A DNA stretch of 63,968 nt from Saccoglossus kowalevskii (GCF_000003605.2 NW_003140811.1:1-63968), one strand, 5' to 3'; positions 24,181-37,342 are shown, numbered from the stretch's first letter. Notes: generated by a model from the letters alone, not told the origin. A program made the numbers and translations.

Positions 24181-26233
24181 TGGAAAGTCAGCGACATATA
24201 TGTGTGAGAGAATAAAATGTAGACTGGTTGGCAATCCGCACCGCTCAAAGAAACAACATTTGTTTCGGCTGTTTATAACTAAAACCGGGGCCCTGTATAC
24301 GAAGTTTTCTTAGAGAATTCAGTCTACAGAAGTCACTTCACTTTATTACTAGCGTGTATTTTGCTGCAATAATTGTTATTTCCGACCGTTTTGCGATTGT
24401 ATGTTTTAGATTCTTTGATTGAACGCAGCATTTACAGTTCATTCAAAGTTGCGTTGGGACTTTGCATTGATACAGTGTAACAATGCTGGCGCCTTTGATC
24501 TCTCGTCGGTGCGCAAATTATCCAAAATAAAAGGAATGGCCATTTAAACATAGCTATTACAAGACTGGTAGGGGATAAAGCGAAAGATGGAGCGAAAGTA
24601 TTCACAAATCAGTGTTTTGGTTGTTGCCATGGCAATGGCGTGCCAGGATTTTTTCTTCAGATTTTCACCCCCTCACTAGAGTGAAGGTGTGACATGCTTG
24701 CCAATTGGCCAAGCCAAAAAAAAGACATTTAAAAGGAATTATTACGTAGAAACACGGACAGTCACACACACAGACACACACACACAAAGTTACCCTTGAG
24801 GAGCGGGTCGCCAATACTTCCAAGAGATCAAATTCTTACATTACGTAGTGACATAATTGAGTACCTTCTATGAGAATGACCTATATATTATGCACAGGCG
24901 TAACTCATCACTCTAAAATTCAAATAAAAGCAATGGACGCTCAACCAGAAAGTTGAAGCTATTTGAATAAGGAGACACATCTCCCCGAAAGGCACACATA
25001 TGTCACGAGGTCAGCATGGAGACATTTGGGAAAACAAAATACAATTATGCCAGATTCATTCACGGCAAATAACGCACGTGTCTTCAACATAGCGTGGAAC
25101 GAGATATATGTACAGAATTTATAACCGAGCTGGAGTAACGGTTCAATCATTAACAACACACTTTGAAAAAAAGTCGGAGATCTGTGCTGCGCTGATCAAT
25201 ATCAACACTTATAGATATTCACAGATATTCACCTGATCTTTTTATATATTATAGTAGTTATGTCTTTCAGAAAGTAGAAATAACTAACATGTCAAATAAC
25301 AAATTATTTCAACCCACGAAATGATGGGGGTATACGTATCCCAATACACAGTCAATTCAGTAATAATTTGCACTAATGTTGTGGTTCAGTGACAAATAAA
25401 ATATTTGAATTTGGAAACGTGTGCTTGCAGTTAATTATATTGTATGTGTACTCAATGCCCTTGCATACCAAACAAGCTAGGAATTGTAGTTATTTGCGAT
25501 ACCATTGAAAGCGACCCAGCTAAGCTTCTTGTTTTGTTCCACCCAAACAGTCAATCGTTCATTGCATAAATACTATGGTCACTTATGTCAGACTAACAGT
25601 AATGGGTCATTACGGAGGGGGACAAGTCGTGTGGCTTTGTCGCGAGATCTGTGCGTCGATTTACAAAAATATGTATTACGTTGGAAGGCAGGTGGTTGCT
25701 GTAAATGTTTTGATAATTAATAATGGTCAAAAATTAAAATCATTTTGCGTTGCCATGCAGTAATAACATGTGAAAAACTAGGTAGTCTGTGATTCTGTTA
25801 TTTTCTGAATCTCAAGTTAAGACGAATATGTCATTGTCCTCACGAACGTTGTTATTTGAAAATGTTTCATTATTATTATTCGAACGTATTCGAATGTTTT
25901 TTTTATGTTTTATTTCTATTAGCGTCAGTTTGGTGCAAAAAAACAATTTAACACATATGTACACCAGAATGTTGGCTAGAAAATGATGGCGTTCAAAAAT
26001 GTGGAGATGCAATATAGAGGAGAACAAACACTTTTTAGAATTGTTATTTGATATGTTATTGTTGTATCAGGAACTGAAAAAGTTGTTTTTGTATCACACA
26101 TCAGAGTATTTGACTTGACCCAATAATGAATTATTGAAAAAAACAAAATTGCATCTTAAGAATTATATTTTTATAGCTCTTGTCATTAAAAAAACGCCAG
26201 AAACAAATAATTGTCAGCATACAACGTATGCGT

Positions 26234-26271
<38 letters not shown>

Positions 26272-26650
26272 CATACAAATAAATAATTTTGTTCTTAATG
26301 AAATGTAAACAAACGCGATATTGCGTTAAATCGAAAACATATAATTATTATGCCAATTGATATTATTCCAAAAAAAGATATACCTGGTATTAGCACTGTC
26401 TACCATTGGCGATAGACATAACCACATGTGATATATTATGGAGAATTTCTGTTTCATGGAAATTTAACGACACAAACAAATATGAGATGATTTGCGTGTT
26501 TGCGATATTTTCTCAACTTTTTTTTTCAGACAACGATTTTAATAAATAAAATATTTGACAAAATGCAAACAAACGGATAAATAAATAACACATACAAATC
26601 GGGCAATATATATATATCACTTGTGATGGATTAAATTTTTCATAATTTCA
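24181..26650. other. AT-rich DNA downstream of the GPCR
   Basis: No gene is supported. It contains short (CA)n tracts near 24765, an X-box-like GTTGCCATGGCAAT at 24623-24636, and a (TA)n tract at about 26240-26270. The last few hundred bases would include the 3' UTR of the minus-strand GPCR. The only poly(A)-like signal I see nearby is ATTAAA on the minus strand near 26537, which is weak. Confidence 0.4.
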
Positions 26651-26653
26651 AAG

Positions 26654-27760
26654 TCAGCATTTTGTAACATCCCGTTGGGTACGTGTGGATGTGTTCGAAG
26701 CAGTCACATGACATGGAACTGTGCGTTGACGTGATTGATTCATTGCACCCATATGTTCAGTGCGCATTTTCTTCTGGCGTTTACACAGCATGTTACACAT
26801 ACATTGTTTGATCTGATTGCGAAAATCGTCTTTAAACCATGTATAGATAACTGGATTGAAACAGCTGTTAACAGAACTAAGTAAAGGAGTACAATAATAC
26901 ATTATCTGTAAAACGAGGGAATGTGTGGAGGGCGAGACATAGAGTATAATTCTTATTGCCCAGAATGGCAACCAACATGCAAAGAAAAATATAACAGTTG
27001 TTAATACCATGACGGAAATACGACCAAGATTAAATGTTCGAGTTCTCATATTTCTTCTTCGATTTGCGAGGAAATTTAAAATAGAAAGGTAGCATAGGAT
27101 GATGATAGTTAGTGGTATTACAAATGCAGTTAAGAAGGAATAAACAACAAATAGCTGTTCTACATATAGAGGGCAGTTGATGCTGCAAACCGTGACATTG
27201 TCGTAAGTCTCTGTTGAAGCGTATCTCCACAATGGCAATGTAACGATAATAGAGACCAACCACAGAACCATGCACACAACTCTTGTCGTCAATACGCATC
27301 GAAACCTTGTAGAAAATACCGCGTGAACGGTGGCAAAATAACGATCTATGGCCATTGCAGTCAAAGTGAATATTCCAGTAAACGTGTTCATTCCATCGAC
27401 ACCCATAGAAAATTTACACATGAAATCGCCGAAAGACCATCGACGAGTTGTATTGAAGTAAGTGAGGAAAGGCACGCCGAGAAAATAAAGAAAATCCGCT
27501 GAGGCTAGGTTAAGTATATATGTGTTCGGTACGCTGATCATGCTTGGGTATCGTATCATAACGAAAATGACGACTCCATTGCCTAAGAGGCCACACACGC
27601 ACAGTACACTCGCTAAAGTAGGGATGAGATCGTGAAACACCCATGATGGCGGTGATCTGAAGATGTATGGGAAAATAGCTGTTGCATTTTCAAATATCAG
27701 TGACGTGCTGTCATTCATATGGCGTGTGATGTTATGCATTCTGGTAATGTTGAAATACAA
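26654..27760 (-). CDS. class A (rhodopsin-like) G protein-coupled receptor, somatostatin/opioid/allatostatin-C-like
   Basis: This single open frame of 368 residues has all seven membrane segments and acts as a plasma-membrane peptide receptor by family inference. Visible landmarks are four N-glycosylation sequons in the N-terminus (Asn4, 10, 16, 25), N1.50 at 61 (LLGNG), the TM2 motif NLASAD with D2.50 at 89, C3.25 at 115, D3.32 at 122 and D3.50-R-Y at 139-141. Further along are W4.50 at 167, ECL2 cysteines 192 and 196, P5.50 at 216, CWLPFW with P6.50 at 265, and NPVIY at 302-306, followed by helix 8 and Cys320/322/326 as possible palmitoylation sites. TM3 (GVDGMNTFTGIF) and TM7 (SSVNSCFNPVIY) resemble somatostatin and opioid receptors, including the Asp at 3.32. 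Length is normal for the family. It is intronless, and several in-frame Met codons near the N-terminus make the exact start uncertain. The galanin/kisspeptin-like group is the alternative; the ligand cannot be told. Confidence 0.92.
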   Translation of the reverse strand: MYFNITRMHNITRHMNDSTSLIFENATAIFPYIFRSPPSWVFHDLIPTLASVLCVCGLLGNGVVIFVMIRYPSMISVPNTYILNLASADFLYFLGVPFLTYFNTTRRWSFGDFMCKFSMGVDGMNTFTGIFTLTAMAIDRYFATVHAVFSTRFRCVLTTRVVCMVLWLVSIIVTLPLWRYASTETYDNVTVCSINCPLYVEQLFVVYSFLTAFVIPLTIIILCYLSILNFLANRRRNMRTRTFNLGRISVMVLTTVIFFFACWLPFWAIRIILYVSPSTHSLVLQIMYYCTPLLSSVNSCFNPVIYTWFKDDFRNQIKQCMCNMLCKRQKKMRTEHMGAMNQSRQRTVPCHVTASNTSTRTQRDVTKC

Positions 27761-29374
27761 AAAGGATGATTCCTACCAGTACTGGCACAGTATGAACGTA
27801 AATCCAACGCGACACTGTCTGTATCTGTATATACCGTATCATACACGGTATTGTCTAGTGCCAAATATGAACAGCAACTACTTTCGTGCGTGTGCAACTA
27901 AGTCTGTGCATCGATGGATACAAAAAACCGCCACTTACATTGGTTCTTCGCATACACACTACAGTATGAAGGTGCATCTCCAGCACATCTGCAACCGGAA
28001 ATAACGTTTGATCATCATTAGAGTAGGTTAGAGAATATAACGTGAAATCTAGATAGATTATGTCTGACATAATTCCATCCAATCATAATGCGCATACCAT
28101 AATTGGTCACGGAACAGCCTTACAACGCATTCCGCTACGGGCGTAGTTTCCTTTGAGCTTCTCTGAACAGGAAGTGAAATCAATTGAAAGAATTGATGTT
28201 CTATAATAGTAAACATATAAGACATCATTACCACTGTAGGCCATGGTTGTGTTACACACTTGAAGTGACACGTGATGTCTACAACACTAATTCTAAGTAG
28301 TTTATAATTAAACGATGAGATGGCAATTGAATTATTCAACCTATATATATATATATATATAGTTCATGAATCAGAAGGGCTTTTCAGTACAATTTGGGGT
28401 GCATTTTCTGTATCTTAGATTACGTATTTTTGTGTTAGCAAATCAAATTTGTAGCTTATTATGGGAACACGCCCCAAAGACCATTGTACATTTACATTTA
28501 CATTTAAAGTGATATATCTTTTTTATTAGTTGGGTTATTGAATTGAGTATATTCTAAGACCATAGTTTATAGGTTGTTTTGAATATTATACTGAACAAAA
28601 TGAGTCATGTCATGGAAAACCGGTTCTTACATAAATGCAAGCAAGATGGAAAACGACAACGAAAATTGAATTTTACCCATATTTTCATATGCGCATTTGT
28701 CGAATTGGAATACAAAATACGTTATAGAAAATTACATTAGCTGCGGTACATAATACGGCCATTTATTATTTATTTACGAACGTCCCCATATACATATCAC
28801 AATATAACTTTCAATGTTCAATGTGTATTGGTATAACCCAACCTAGTTTCAACGTATACGCGAAGGGACCGACATATCCGGTGGCAGTCAAAACATTGTG
28901 GGGCTAGAAATCAACCAAAAACATTTCAAAATAGGTATTGGGATAGAGGGCGTGTCACCTTGTCAGTTTATTGCCAGTAAATGCGTCACCTCCAAATTTA
29001 TTTCGTGGACGTAATGGAGTAATTCTCCTGAATACAGCGGTACTGTGTTTACATATTTTTTTTCAATTTGGTCTTGATACGACCTTCAATAGATTGTCCA
29101 ATCCCTATGCCGACTACATTTGTAACAGCGAGACTGTATTATTCGTTTTGACATTGTATTCATTTTATTGACGCTGTGTGTCTGTATCTCGCCGTGGACT
29201 TGAGGTGGTCGATAACAGCGTCAATCCACGGACTGTATATACACTATCACTGAGTTGCTCGGAATGTCAAAACACCCGGTGTCATCTTGCCATATTAATC
29301 GCGATCTTTATCGTACAGTTTCGTTGTTCTTGAAACCGGTCATTCATTAAAATTTTTAGTCTACCAGCTCTAAC
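27761..29374. other. upstream flank of the GPCR, no second gene seen
   Basis: Short overlapping frames on both strands carry no domain. A (TA)n run sits at about 28342-28361. An upstream non-coding exon or promoter of the GPCR could lie here, but I cannot point to convincing signals. Confidence 0.35.
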
Positions 29375-29506
29375 CTGTAGTTCTAATTCAATTATTTCTT
29401 CCTGCACCTTGATATTAACCGACATACTGTACACACCAACCCCAACCACCGTGACTATTACGAGCGAGCTTCGTATTGTTCTATGTGCTGTTTCGTTCTG
29501 TGTCAT
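29375..29506 (-). CDS. candidate first coding exon of a type II membrane protein
   Basis: From an ATG at 29506 (minus) the frame reads MTQNETAHRTIRSS, then a hydrophobic segment LVIVTVVGVGVYSMSV, then a charged amphipathic run VQEEIIELELQ that looks like the start of a coiled coil. A strong donor CTACAG|GTTAGAG follows at 29374. Without splicing the frame stops about 50 residues later. A short cytoplasmic tail, one membrane anchor and an external coiled coil suit C1q-like, TNF-like or collagen-like type II proteins. No downstream exon was recognised, so identity is open. Confidence 0.3.
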
Positions 29507-29521
29507 GTCGACATATTTCAA

Positions 29522-31159
29522 CTTCTAGCCAATAGAAAACGCCGTAATATTAGAAGTGTGGCTTAAATGACATTCTACTAACTGTTCACCCAATGTTGAT
29601 GAGAATGTTTTCATGTCAAAGGGCCGGTTATGGCAATGCTGCCTTGTATCAAATCTCACAGGTTTTTTTGTTTATCTTGAAAACAGGTCAAGACCAAATG
29701 AAATAATGAAATTTGACTCCAATATTCCAATGTTCAATTTGTCGTAGTACGCCCTCACTCTAATTTAATACACTAAGCTCGTATTTTGATAGTTTGGCTG
29801 TGAGAATGAGAATAAAATAATGAATGGCCACAGTATGTAAGGCAGATGTAGGGGGTGATTTAAAATGGAATAAAACCGATATTTTTCATAGTCTAAGTGT
29901 AAATTTTAAAAATGAAACATGACGTGTTGCCACAATTCTATCTTGTTTATTTGATACACACAAGGAACAATGAATGGCCGCCAGGTGTCACGGATTATAT
30001 AAATGCCATGACAAGAGAATAAACATGAGCAGGAGCCAAAAATCGAACAAAAAAAATTTGAAAAAATATACACAATATAAAAATGTTATTGCAAAAACAC
30101 AATGAGGTATAAATGGTGTTCCAGACAGTTCCAACATATGTTTGCATCTACATTAAGGATACAAACTTAGTTATAAAAACGTTTTATGAATATCATATTT
30201 TATTTCATTGCGTTAGACATACGTTAAGGTTACACCCTAAACATGACAAATACGTCACTGCCCAATTGATGGGTTCACGTGATACTTTGACCTGAAATGG
30301 CCAAATATGTCATTTTGATAATAACACGAATACAACAACGTCAAATGTATGAAATGCACTATATAGAAATATCGCTGTTCCAATGTTAACTATACATTTT
30401 ACCACTCACTTAAACGACCTGCTGATGAAATACGTTATGCTCACAGTCAGCTGAAATGTCTACACGAAAGTAAGGGGTAGTTCTGCAATGGATGTAACCG
30501 CTTTATATATCTCAAACTTTAAGTGGTGCGCGATTCTTGGCTGGATGGGGTGGGCCGTTTTTTCTCGTGATGTTTAAGTGTGGTTTCATTCCTGGCATGG
30601 CTCCCGTAGTTTATACCTATCGGGCAGCATGATTTAGTGTGCTGGCAACTCTATACAGTTCTACACCGCTTCTGCTGTGATTCGAATAAATACTCGTTCA
30701 AATACTAGTACTCATGCAAGCCCTTAAAAAGTGTGTTTAATATCCTATTATCACATGTCGGAAATATATACATAACTTTCTTATAAAATACTAAATAAGA
30801 ACACTTGTAGGAGTGTGAAATCCCCCATCAACATAAGTAAGGTCACTTGAACATCTGTTGACATACAGTCATAATATTACTTATGAACATAGATTTCAAA
30901 CTTTTCAAAGTTTAATCATACTTTTACTTGTGGTTACAAATTACGTCGCTGTCATCTTTCACCGTTACTTTTGATGTTCGCTGGAACAAAACTGCGGCCA
31001 TATTTTTCGTTCACAAGTGATTTTTAATGAACAAAGTCGCTAAATAGGCATATGCTATGCTTTCAGTGTCTACGTTTTGGCGACATTCATTGACACTAAT
31101 GGCACAAAAACACCTGCTCCTCCATAATACTCAACAGTTGTGACAACACTATTACCAAG
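29522..31159. other. no supported gene
   Basis: AT-rich with no recognisable domain, array or transposon. A frame at 30113-30295 is short and featureless. Confidence 0.4.
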
Positions 31160-31700
31160 CTAGATGGTCGCAAGGCCGGTAACGCAATAATAACATAATA
31201 ATTTACCATTTCCACTGCGACTAACAACGAACATATCAGACTCGGAACTAAGTATAGCTTGAATAGATTTGGTCTTTATATCAGTGAGTTGCATACTTTC
31301 TCGATATTGTCGCTGTATTTCTACGACATTCAAGCCAACACAGCGTCCATTGTGTGCAGCTATAATTATTCTCAGGGGACATCCGGGCATTTTCACTGCC
31401 TGGCAACCATCACGGTGAAAACAAAGGCCGAAAACTTTCAGAAAACAGTACTTTTGGATGGTTGCTGAGAGTCCCCTGAACAGTGTATCAAGATTACCTC
31501 TGCGCGTTTGTGCTATTTTCTCGAATATAGATATTCTCACCGGTTGTTCGACCGGCGTTCCACAACAGCCCATAGAAATACGTGGTAGAGTAATGCGCGA
31601 CTTAGCAACGTGGAACTTCTTGTGAAGTAGCTCCGCCACGAGGATTGTGATAGTTTTGCAAAGCACGTTGATGAAAGAAGCAATTTGATTGGCTGTTAAT
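31160..31700 (-). CDS. unassigned long open frame with weak beta-propeller-like C-terminus
   Basis: Roughly 180-199 codons stay open on the minus strand in a locally less AT-rich segment, which is unusual here. The longest version starts at a TTG (31759), so a true start or upstream exon is not defined; the first in-frame ATG lies far inside (MGCCGTPVE). The last part, IIAAHNGRCVGLNV then ILSSESDMFVVSRSGNGKLL, resembles strand patterns of WD40-type propeller blades, but the Trp-Asp signatures are absent. A donor-like GGAAATG|GTAAAT lies near 31200. It may be an internal exon, an old gene relic or chance. Confidence 0.25.
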
Positions 31701-31759
31701 AATCTGATTCTAGACTGTGAGGGCACTGTCACATACGCATAGTCATAATGAACATTCAA

Positions 31760-32297
31760 CGTGAAAATTAAAGATTAAAATGACCGCGTCATTGTTCAAC
31801 TAGTTCCTCAAAGTACTGCATTTATATTCACATCTTGTGAGAGTTATCATATGTTTTCTATTTGCAAATTCATAGGGACGACAAGTTATCATAACCCAGT
31901 GTAAAGCATATGAGTAATATGTGCTATTTTACAAACTCTTGAACTTAATATACAATTTTGATCCATGACTAGACACATTTAAAGATCTCGTAAATTTTGT
32001 TGGACAAAACAGAAATGAAACATAACAATCTATACAACTTGCAAAATCTCAACAATTGTTTTATTACCAATAGATATGTGATAGTTCTACTTGGTTCAGA
32101 GCTCTCTGAACATGTAATGACGTTTGTCAAATGTGTTGTGACAATTGCTGCAGCCTGTCATTAATCAGGGTAGTGAGTGGACGTGATTGGCTTGGCTGTC
32201 TGCCAAGATCGTGACCACCGACTGTATGTGATATGAAATGTGATTATTATACAATTATTATCCGCATAACCCAACCATTATTTTTTATCTAATACAG
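31760..32297. other. no supported gene
   Basis: AT-rich spacer between two weak coding candidates on opposite strands; nothing further is seen. Confidence 0.4.
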
Positions 32298-32527
32298 TTG
32301 TATGGTTTATCAGCGTAAAAGTCAAACAACCTTCCCACATGACACAATGCACGTGACCCTGTTTCATGTATGCAATGTTATCGGATTACTCATTGACGCA
32401 AGCGGTTTTGGAATCTGCGAAATTTGCTTGCAAGATATCGGCGTCGATGTGTCTCGTATTGTCGACCTTGCCAGAGAAATGCTAACCGTGGATACTGTAC
32501 GTATAACAGGATTCCTGCGTGGTTCAG
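32298..32527 (+). CDS. candidate internal coding exon (plus)
   Basis: A pyrimidine-rich acceptor (TTATTTTTTATCTAATACAG, ending 32297) leads into a frame open for 76 codons. It includes CNVIGLLIDASGFGICEICL and GVDVSRIVDLAREMLTVDT. Donor options are TTCAG|GTGGTT (after 32527) and ATACT|GTACGT (after 32496). Local composition is richer in GC than the surroundings. I do not recognise the protein. A minus-strand frame over the same DNA is also open, so coding on this strand is not proven. Confidence 0.3.
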
Positions 32528-35500
32528 GTGGTTGATGAGTGTTTACTTGACGGAAAGGGAAGACTATTGGAATCATTGTGGGGCGATTTGTTTACAAAAA
32601 TAGAAGTTAGATACCGAGAGATCATAAAATTGCACACACGGTGTCGCAGAGGAATAAAATTGGCACATTTCAGAATAATAAAAATGAAGATATCGTGAAA
32701 AAATCCACTTGTAACACTTTTCCACTATTTCAAATTGTAGATCACTGCTAACTGTGGATATTTCCCCTTTGTCGCTGTATCCGTTGATTCATCCAACTCT
32801 TATATATAGAGGATATCTCATCACGAATGACCGTACAATTTCAGATTTATTAAACGAGTGTAGTGATTTTCTTCAGCTTCCAAAGGCTAAAAATGTAACG
32901 CAGAGAGTCAGTCTCACGTTCGCCGTTTTATCTTTTGTCATTAAGAAATGGTTATTTTTGAAGCCATCACAATAATTATGATTTTCGGAATATATAAGTA
33001 GTCAATTAAAAGCAAAGCACAGTCGTTGCGCAATCCCTTAAACAAATTGTTTGTTTATTTTCAAAAAATAAACCAAAAACCGATGGCGATATAAGGAAAT
33101 GAAAAACGAAGCGAGTTTACTTGGCCGAACTATCAGCGATCGTGATGTTTATTTACCGAATTATGTTAATTAAGACATGGTTTTTTGGTTCAGAATGGCT
33201 TAGCTGACGTGTAACATACGTATTTTTTGTAAGAAAATACAATTAAAAAAAAGATCGTATGGCTGCCTGTAGATATTAATTACTGTTTAAAAAAAACTAT
33301 AAAAAAGCACTGCGAAATTTTACTACATGTTTAAATAAGAAAGCGTTCAATTTGAATTATTTTTGTTCTTAATACGTGTTTGCATAAAATTATTTATAAA
33401 TAATTCGTTTGTGTTGAATATAAAATCAATCTGTCTCAAAACTGTGATTTTATTGAGATTTAAATTCTACATTTACCTTTCCATAAATGTGATATAACTC
33501 TTGTAATAAAGCCACTCGTTAACACACTGTATTTACGTACATACCGGTATTTATCCAGTATCGGCTTTAAAATTAGAACACATTATACATATTTGCTGAC
33601 CGATTTATTTATTTTAGGCATGACGCCGCAGTTCTAAGTGATTTGATTAAAACAATAGATACAAAGAAGACAAATAATTTAAATTTACATTCATGTTTTG
33701 ATACCAAGGATATGTCATTAACATGAGATTAAAAAAAATCTGTTTACGAATTTGTGTACCCTGATATTCAGAACCTTTGCAGAAATATCTCACTATTTGC
33801 ACGTATGTGACCTTTCCTGGCTCGTTCCGCATTCCCGGACTGTAGCACATTATGATCAATTTTACAGATACATATCTGTTTTCATCCACTGGCACTCTAG
33901 TAATGCAAGGTTTAACATTCTTGGGCTTTGGGTAGCTATTATAGCACTGTAATGTTACAAAGATGATTTTAAATGGAATTAGTTGTCACATGTCTCGTGT
34001 AAATCTAAGGTTTCTGGGCCCCAATTTGTTATCACTGAGAATGATATATGGCAACGTGTAGAGTAGGGTGAGTTTAAACTTTTGGAATTATCCTTTTGTT
34101 CGAATACCTGGGGTCAATGAACAATGCTTTCACAGATTTGACTATGTATTGCAATGTATTTTGGTTGTCGTATTTGTGTGTTCGTCTGAGGTTTGGTATG
34201 GGTTTTTTTACTTTACATGTATCACTTATTATCTAGGTATATGTTTATTATTTGTATATTTTTGAGTGTCCATCCAATGGGTACGCTAATATGGAAACAT
34301 TCTAAAACTGTCCGAGTCATTCAATAGAACGGCAATTGGCTTGAGTGGTAACAACGTGCATGTAAAAAAAAAATATTACGTTCTAGTCTTAACGTTTACA
34401 TTGACGCGATATACACGATTTGGGGCTGATAGTTTACACATTGAAACTAAATGTAATGATAATATACACGATTAAAGTATCTTCAATCCTTATCAATCTG
34501 GATCATATATCAAGTGACTGTCTGAGCATGGAATTAGTTCACGCAGATGAGACCCGTGCAAAGTAGCCGTGGGATATTCATCGATTCGTTTTACGATGGA
34601 GCTCATTGCGAAATCAATAAACATCATGTCCGATGTGTGTATTCTTTTTTAATGAATGTAATTATCACAGGCATCAAGAAAAGTAAATGCAAATAATCGA
34701 TGTCATATTGTGCGTGTCGCGAGGTGAATCCTTAAACTTAAACTTAAACTTAAACACATTTAATTTTGATTACACGTCACTCTAAAAAAATATATCCTTC
34801 ACAGTAGATATCTTCAAGTGGCCATTTTAGGTAATATCAGGCACACCTGTAACGATTAAAAAGAAACAGATGATTTTTTGAGCATCTTCTTACGTCACTG
34901 TCAATAAATTATTGATGCTGAACGAGGGAGTAGAGTGACGCTTGTAGCATCACCGGTATTACAATACCTTCATATTCCATACTGTAATGTTAAATGTCAC
35001 GAAGTATACAGTACTTTTTGTGCCTTGAAGGTTGTTACACATTAGGTTGAATGCATATTGTAGGCCTACGAATTTGAATTTTTGTAAACGCAAACAAAAC
35101 CAATAGAAAACAAACTGTCAACGTTTTAGAATATCTTTGCACAAATGACCACCGTTTATGAATAAATATATAGCTTATTTTTAACCCTACTAATATAATC
35201 ACTAATTAAAGAGTCAATTGTCTATGTTCTGTAAATAATCCTTAGGAAATGGCTACTATACACGAGTTAAACTATCTTAAAGTTCATGGAGAAGTTCAAT
35301 TAGGAATAGTGCCATCGTGTATACGCCTCTGTAATTTGAAATATTATTTGTCCCTATACATGTACTCATTCAAAAGATAAAGCCATGTTCATTATCATGT
35401 AGTGATTGTCAGCCATGATGTTGAGTGTTGAAACTGCTTGCTTGGACCAATCACACATTCCAGAAATAAATGACCAGAACTGTGTATTTACAGCCCGAGC

Positions 35501-36567
35501 CAAATACTGTTTTATAACTGAAATGTCAATGTGTAAATTTATCGTGCCTGGGCCACGTAGTGATATATAAATAAACATCAATGCATTCAGGGCCAGGGAG
35601 GTAATTTAACAGAATGAGACAACTGGTATTATACAAAAAGAACGCATAGAAGGCAAAGAGTATAAATTTACTTGGGTGAGCCAAGTACTGCTATACGGAG
35701 GAACATCAATGTGTTGATAGCGTGGCATTAAATTAACAACTAACTAGCGTTATACTAATGCTCGTCTACTGTAATATTACAGTGTGATTTGAGGATTATT
35801 TCACAAAAACCTCAACCCTTAGATGGCAAGCAAAAGCTGTAAATTTGTTATACAAAGGAACGTCAGCTCATATATTGTTAGGTCTGTACATTTATGGCAT
35901 CCTAGATTGTATGGTTATCTTATGAATATCGACGATGGCTCGGTTAGTTCTTGGTTGTTGCTACCTAGGGTTAACAACTGAACTGATTAGAGTTTGTCTT
36001 TCCTCGAAGATACACATTAGTGAAATAATTAATTAATAAATGGAATTAGATTTATTCAGATAGAATGCCGTGATACTTTTGGGGCGAGCCTGTTTTGCAA
36101 ACAGTTGCAATGTAGCTTTTGATTGTATGTTACTGATGTAATAAATTGGCCAAAGATGCTGACTTTGGAATAGATAAAGAATGACCGCTTGTTTAAATTA
36201 CACTTTAACGTCACAGGGCTTCAAACTGAATTTATATATACAATGTATGTATCTACTTGAGGTTTTTGAATGTCCTTCAATTTGTTTGTGTAAGAAAGGA
36301 CGACATATTAATAAAGACAGATTTCACATTATTTAGGATTCATTTAATTATAGAAAATACATGTTTTGGCATAGGACTGTAGTTTAATTTCATTTGATTC
36401 AATTCAATGAGACTGTAATTAAAATACAATCATCTCATAGAATGTTATTAGGCTTGGGGAGAAGCATCGAAATCATAAGGCATGTGCCACCAAAAAGACT
36501 ACAGCTTCTGCTCTGATTAGGCTTTGGAGACGGAATCGTATTCAATATGCATGTGGCACCCAAAAGC
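32528..36567. other. AT-rich DNA, no supported gene
   Basis: No domain-bearing frame in 4 kb. A short (CTTAAA)4-type run is present at 34733-34756, and a good donor-like AGG|GTGAGTTT lies near 34068 without a matching open block. Nothing else stands out. Confidence 0.4.
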
Positions 36568-36570
36568 TTT

Positions 36571-37342
36571 TTTTTTTATTCAACAAATAAATTTACATAG
36601 ACAAGTACAAAAAACAAACAAAACAAAAACAGCCAACGCTATATGCCAACAGCTACTTATAAAAAAAATAAACTAATACGCTAAGTATTGCGTTAGTGGA
36701 CCCCATCGGTTTTTGAATAGGACACTTTTGTCATTGAATCTGTCAAGACGTTTTTTCTAAATTAAACATTTTTTATACAAATGAATAGTCTGAAAGAGGA
36801 TACTTTTCTGTCTTGTCTACAATCAAATATATATAAATTGTTTTGCAATGATTATAATGTAATTCAAAATATTCTGAAGATTATAGGATCCAGTAATGAT
36901 AATATCATTTGTCAACTGTGAATGCATTTTACTAGTTTTGTTCCACCATTCGACAATGTCTGCCCAAAACAATTTTACAGGGGTGCAATCACAGAATATA
37001 TGAAAAACACTTTTACTATGCACATTGCAAAAACTACACTTATCACTGTCTTTAATTTTTCATTTGTATAACAATAATTGGTAGCAAGAAAATTTTGCAG
37101 AATTTTATACTAAAAAACCTTCGTGTATGAATCTATATCTCTACGCACCTTTTCGTTTTTGTTAGCCCAAATACAACGGAGAATAATGCATTCCATTTGT
37201 TTGACATAATTATTTGGGACATGTAATAAATTGGCGGGAAACATGAATTTAGAGACAATATAAGTTTTGGTAATTTATATTCTTCCTAGAAGCGTGAGGT
37301 TTCTGGATCTCCAAATATTAAAACAACAGGCAGCTTCTACGA
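36571..37342 (-). mobile_element. 5'-truncated L1/Tx1-like LINE, 3' end with poly(A)
   Basis: Reading the minus strand from 37342, in shifting frames, gives WRSRNLTLLGRI, KFMFPANLLHVPNNYV, MECIILRCIWANKNEKVRR and then CSFCNVHSKSVFHIFCDC with PVKLFW. These are the C-terminal RT and zinc-binding (zf-RVT) blocks of L1/Tx1-type ORF2. It ends with KRLDRFNDK and RWGPL. The low-coordinate end is a run of ten T, which is a poly(A) tail on the element strand preceded by AATAAA. An 8-bp direct repeat AAAAGCTT flanks it (36562-36569 and 37343-37350) as a candidate target-site duplication. Stops and frame changes show it is dead. Confidence 0.8.
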
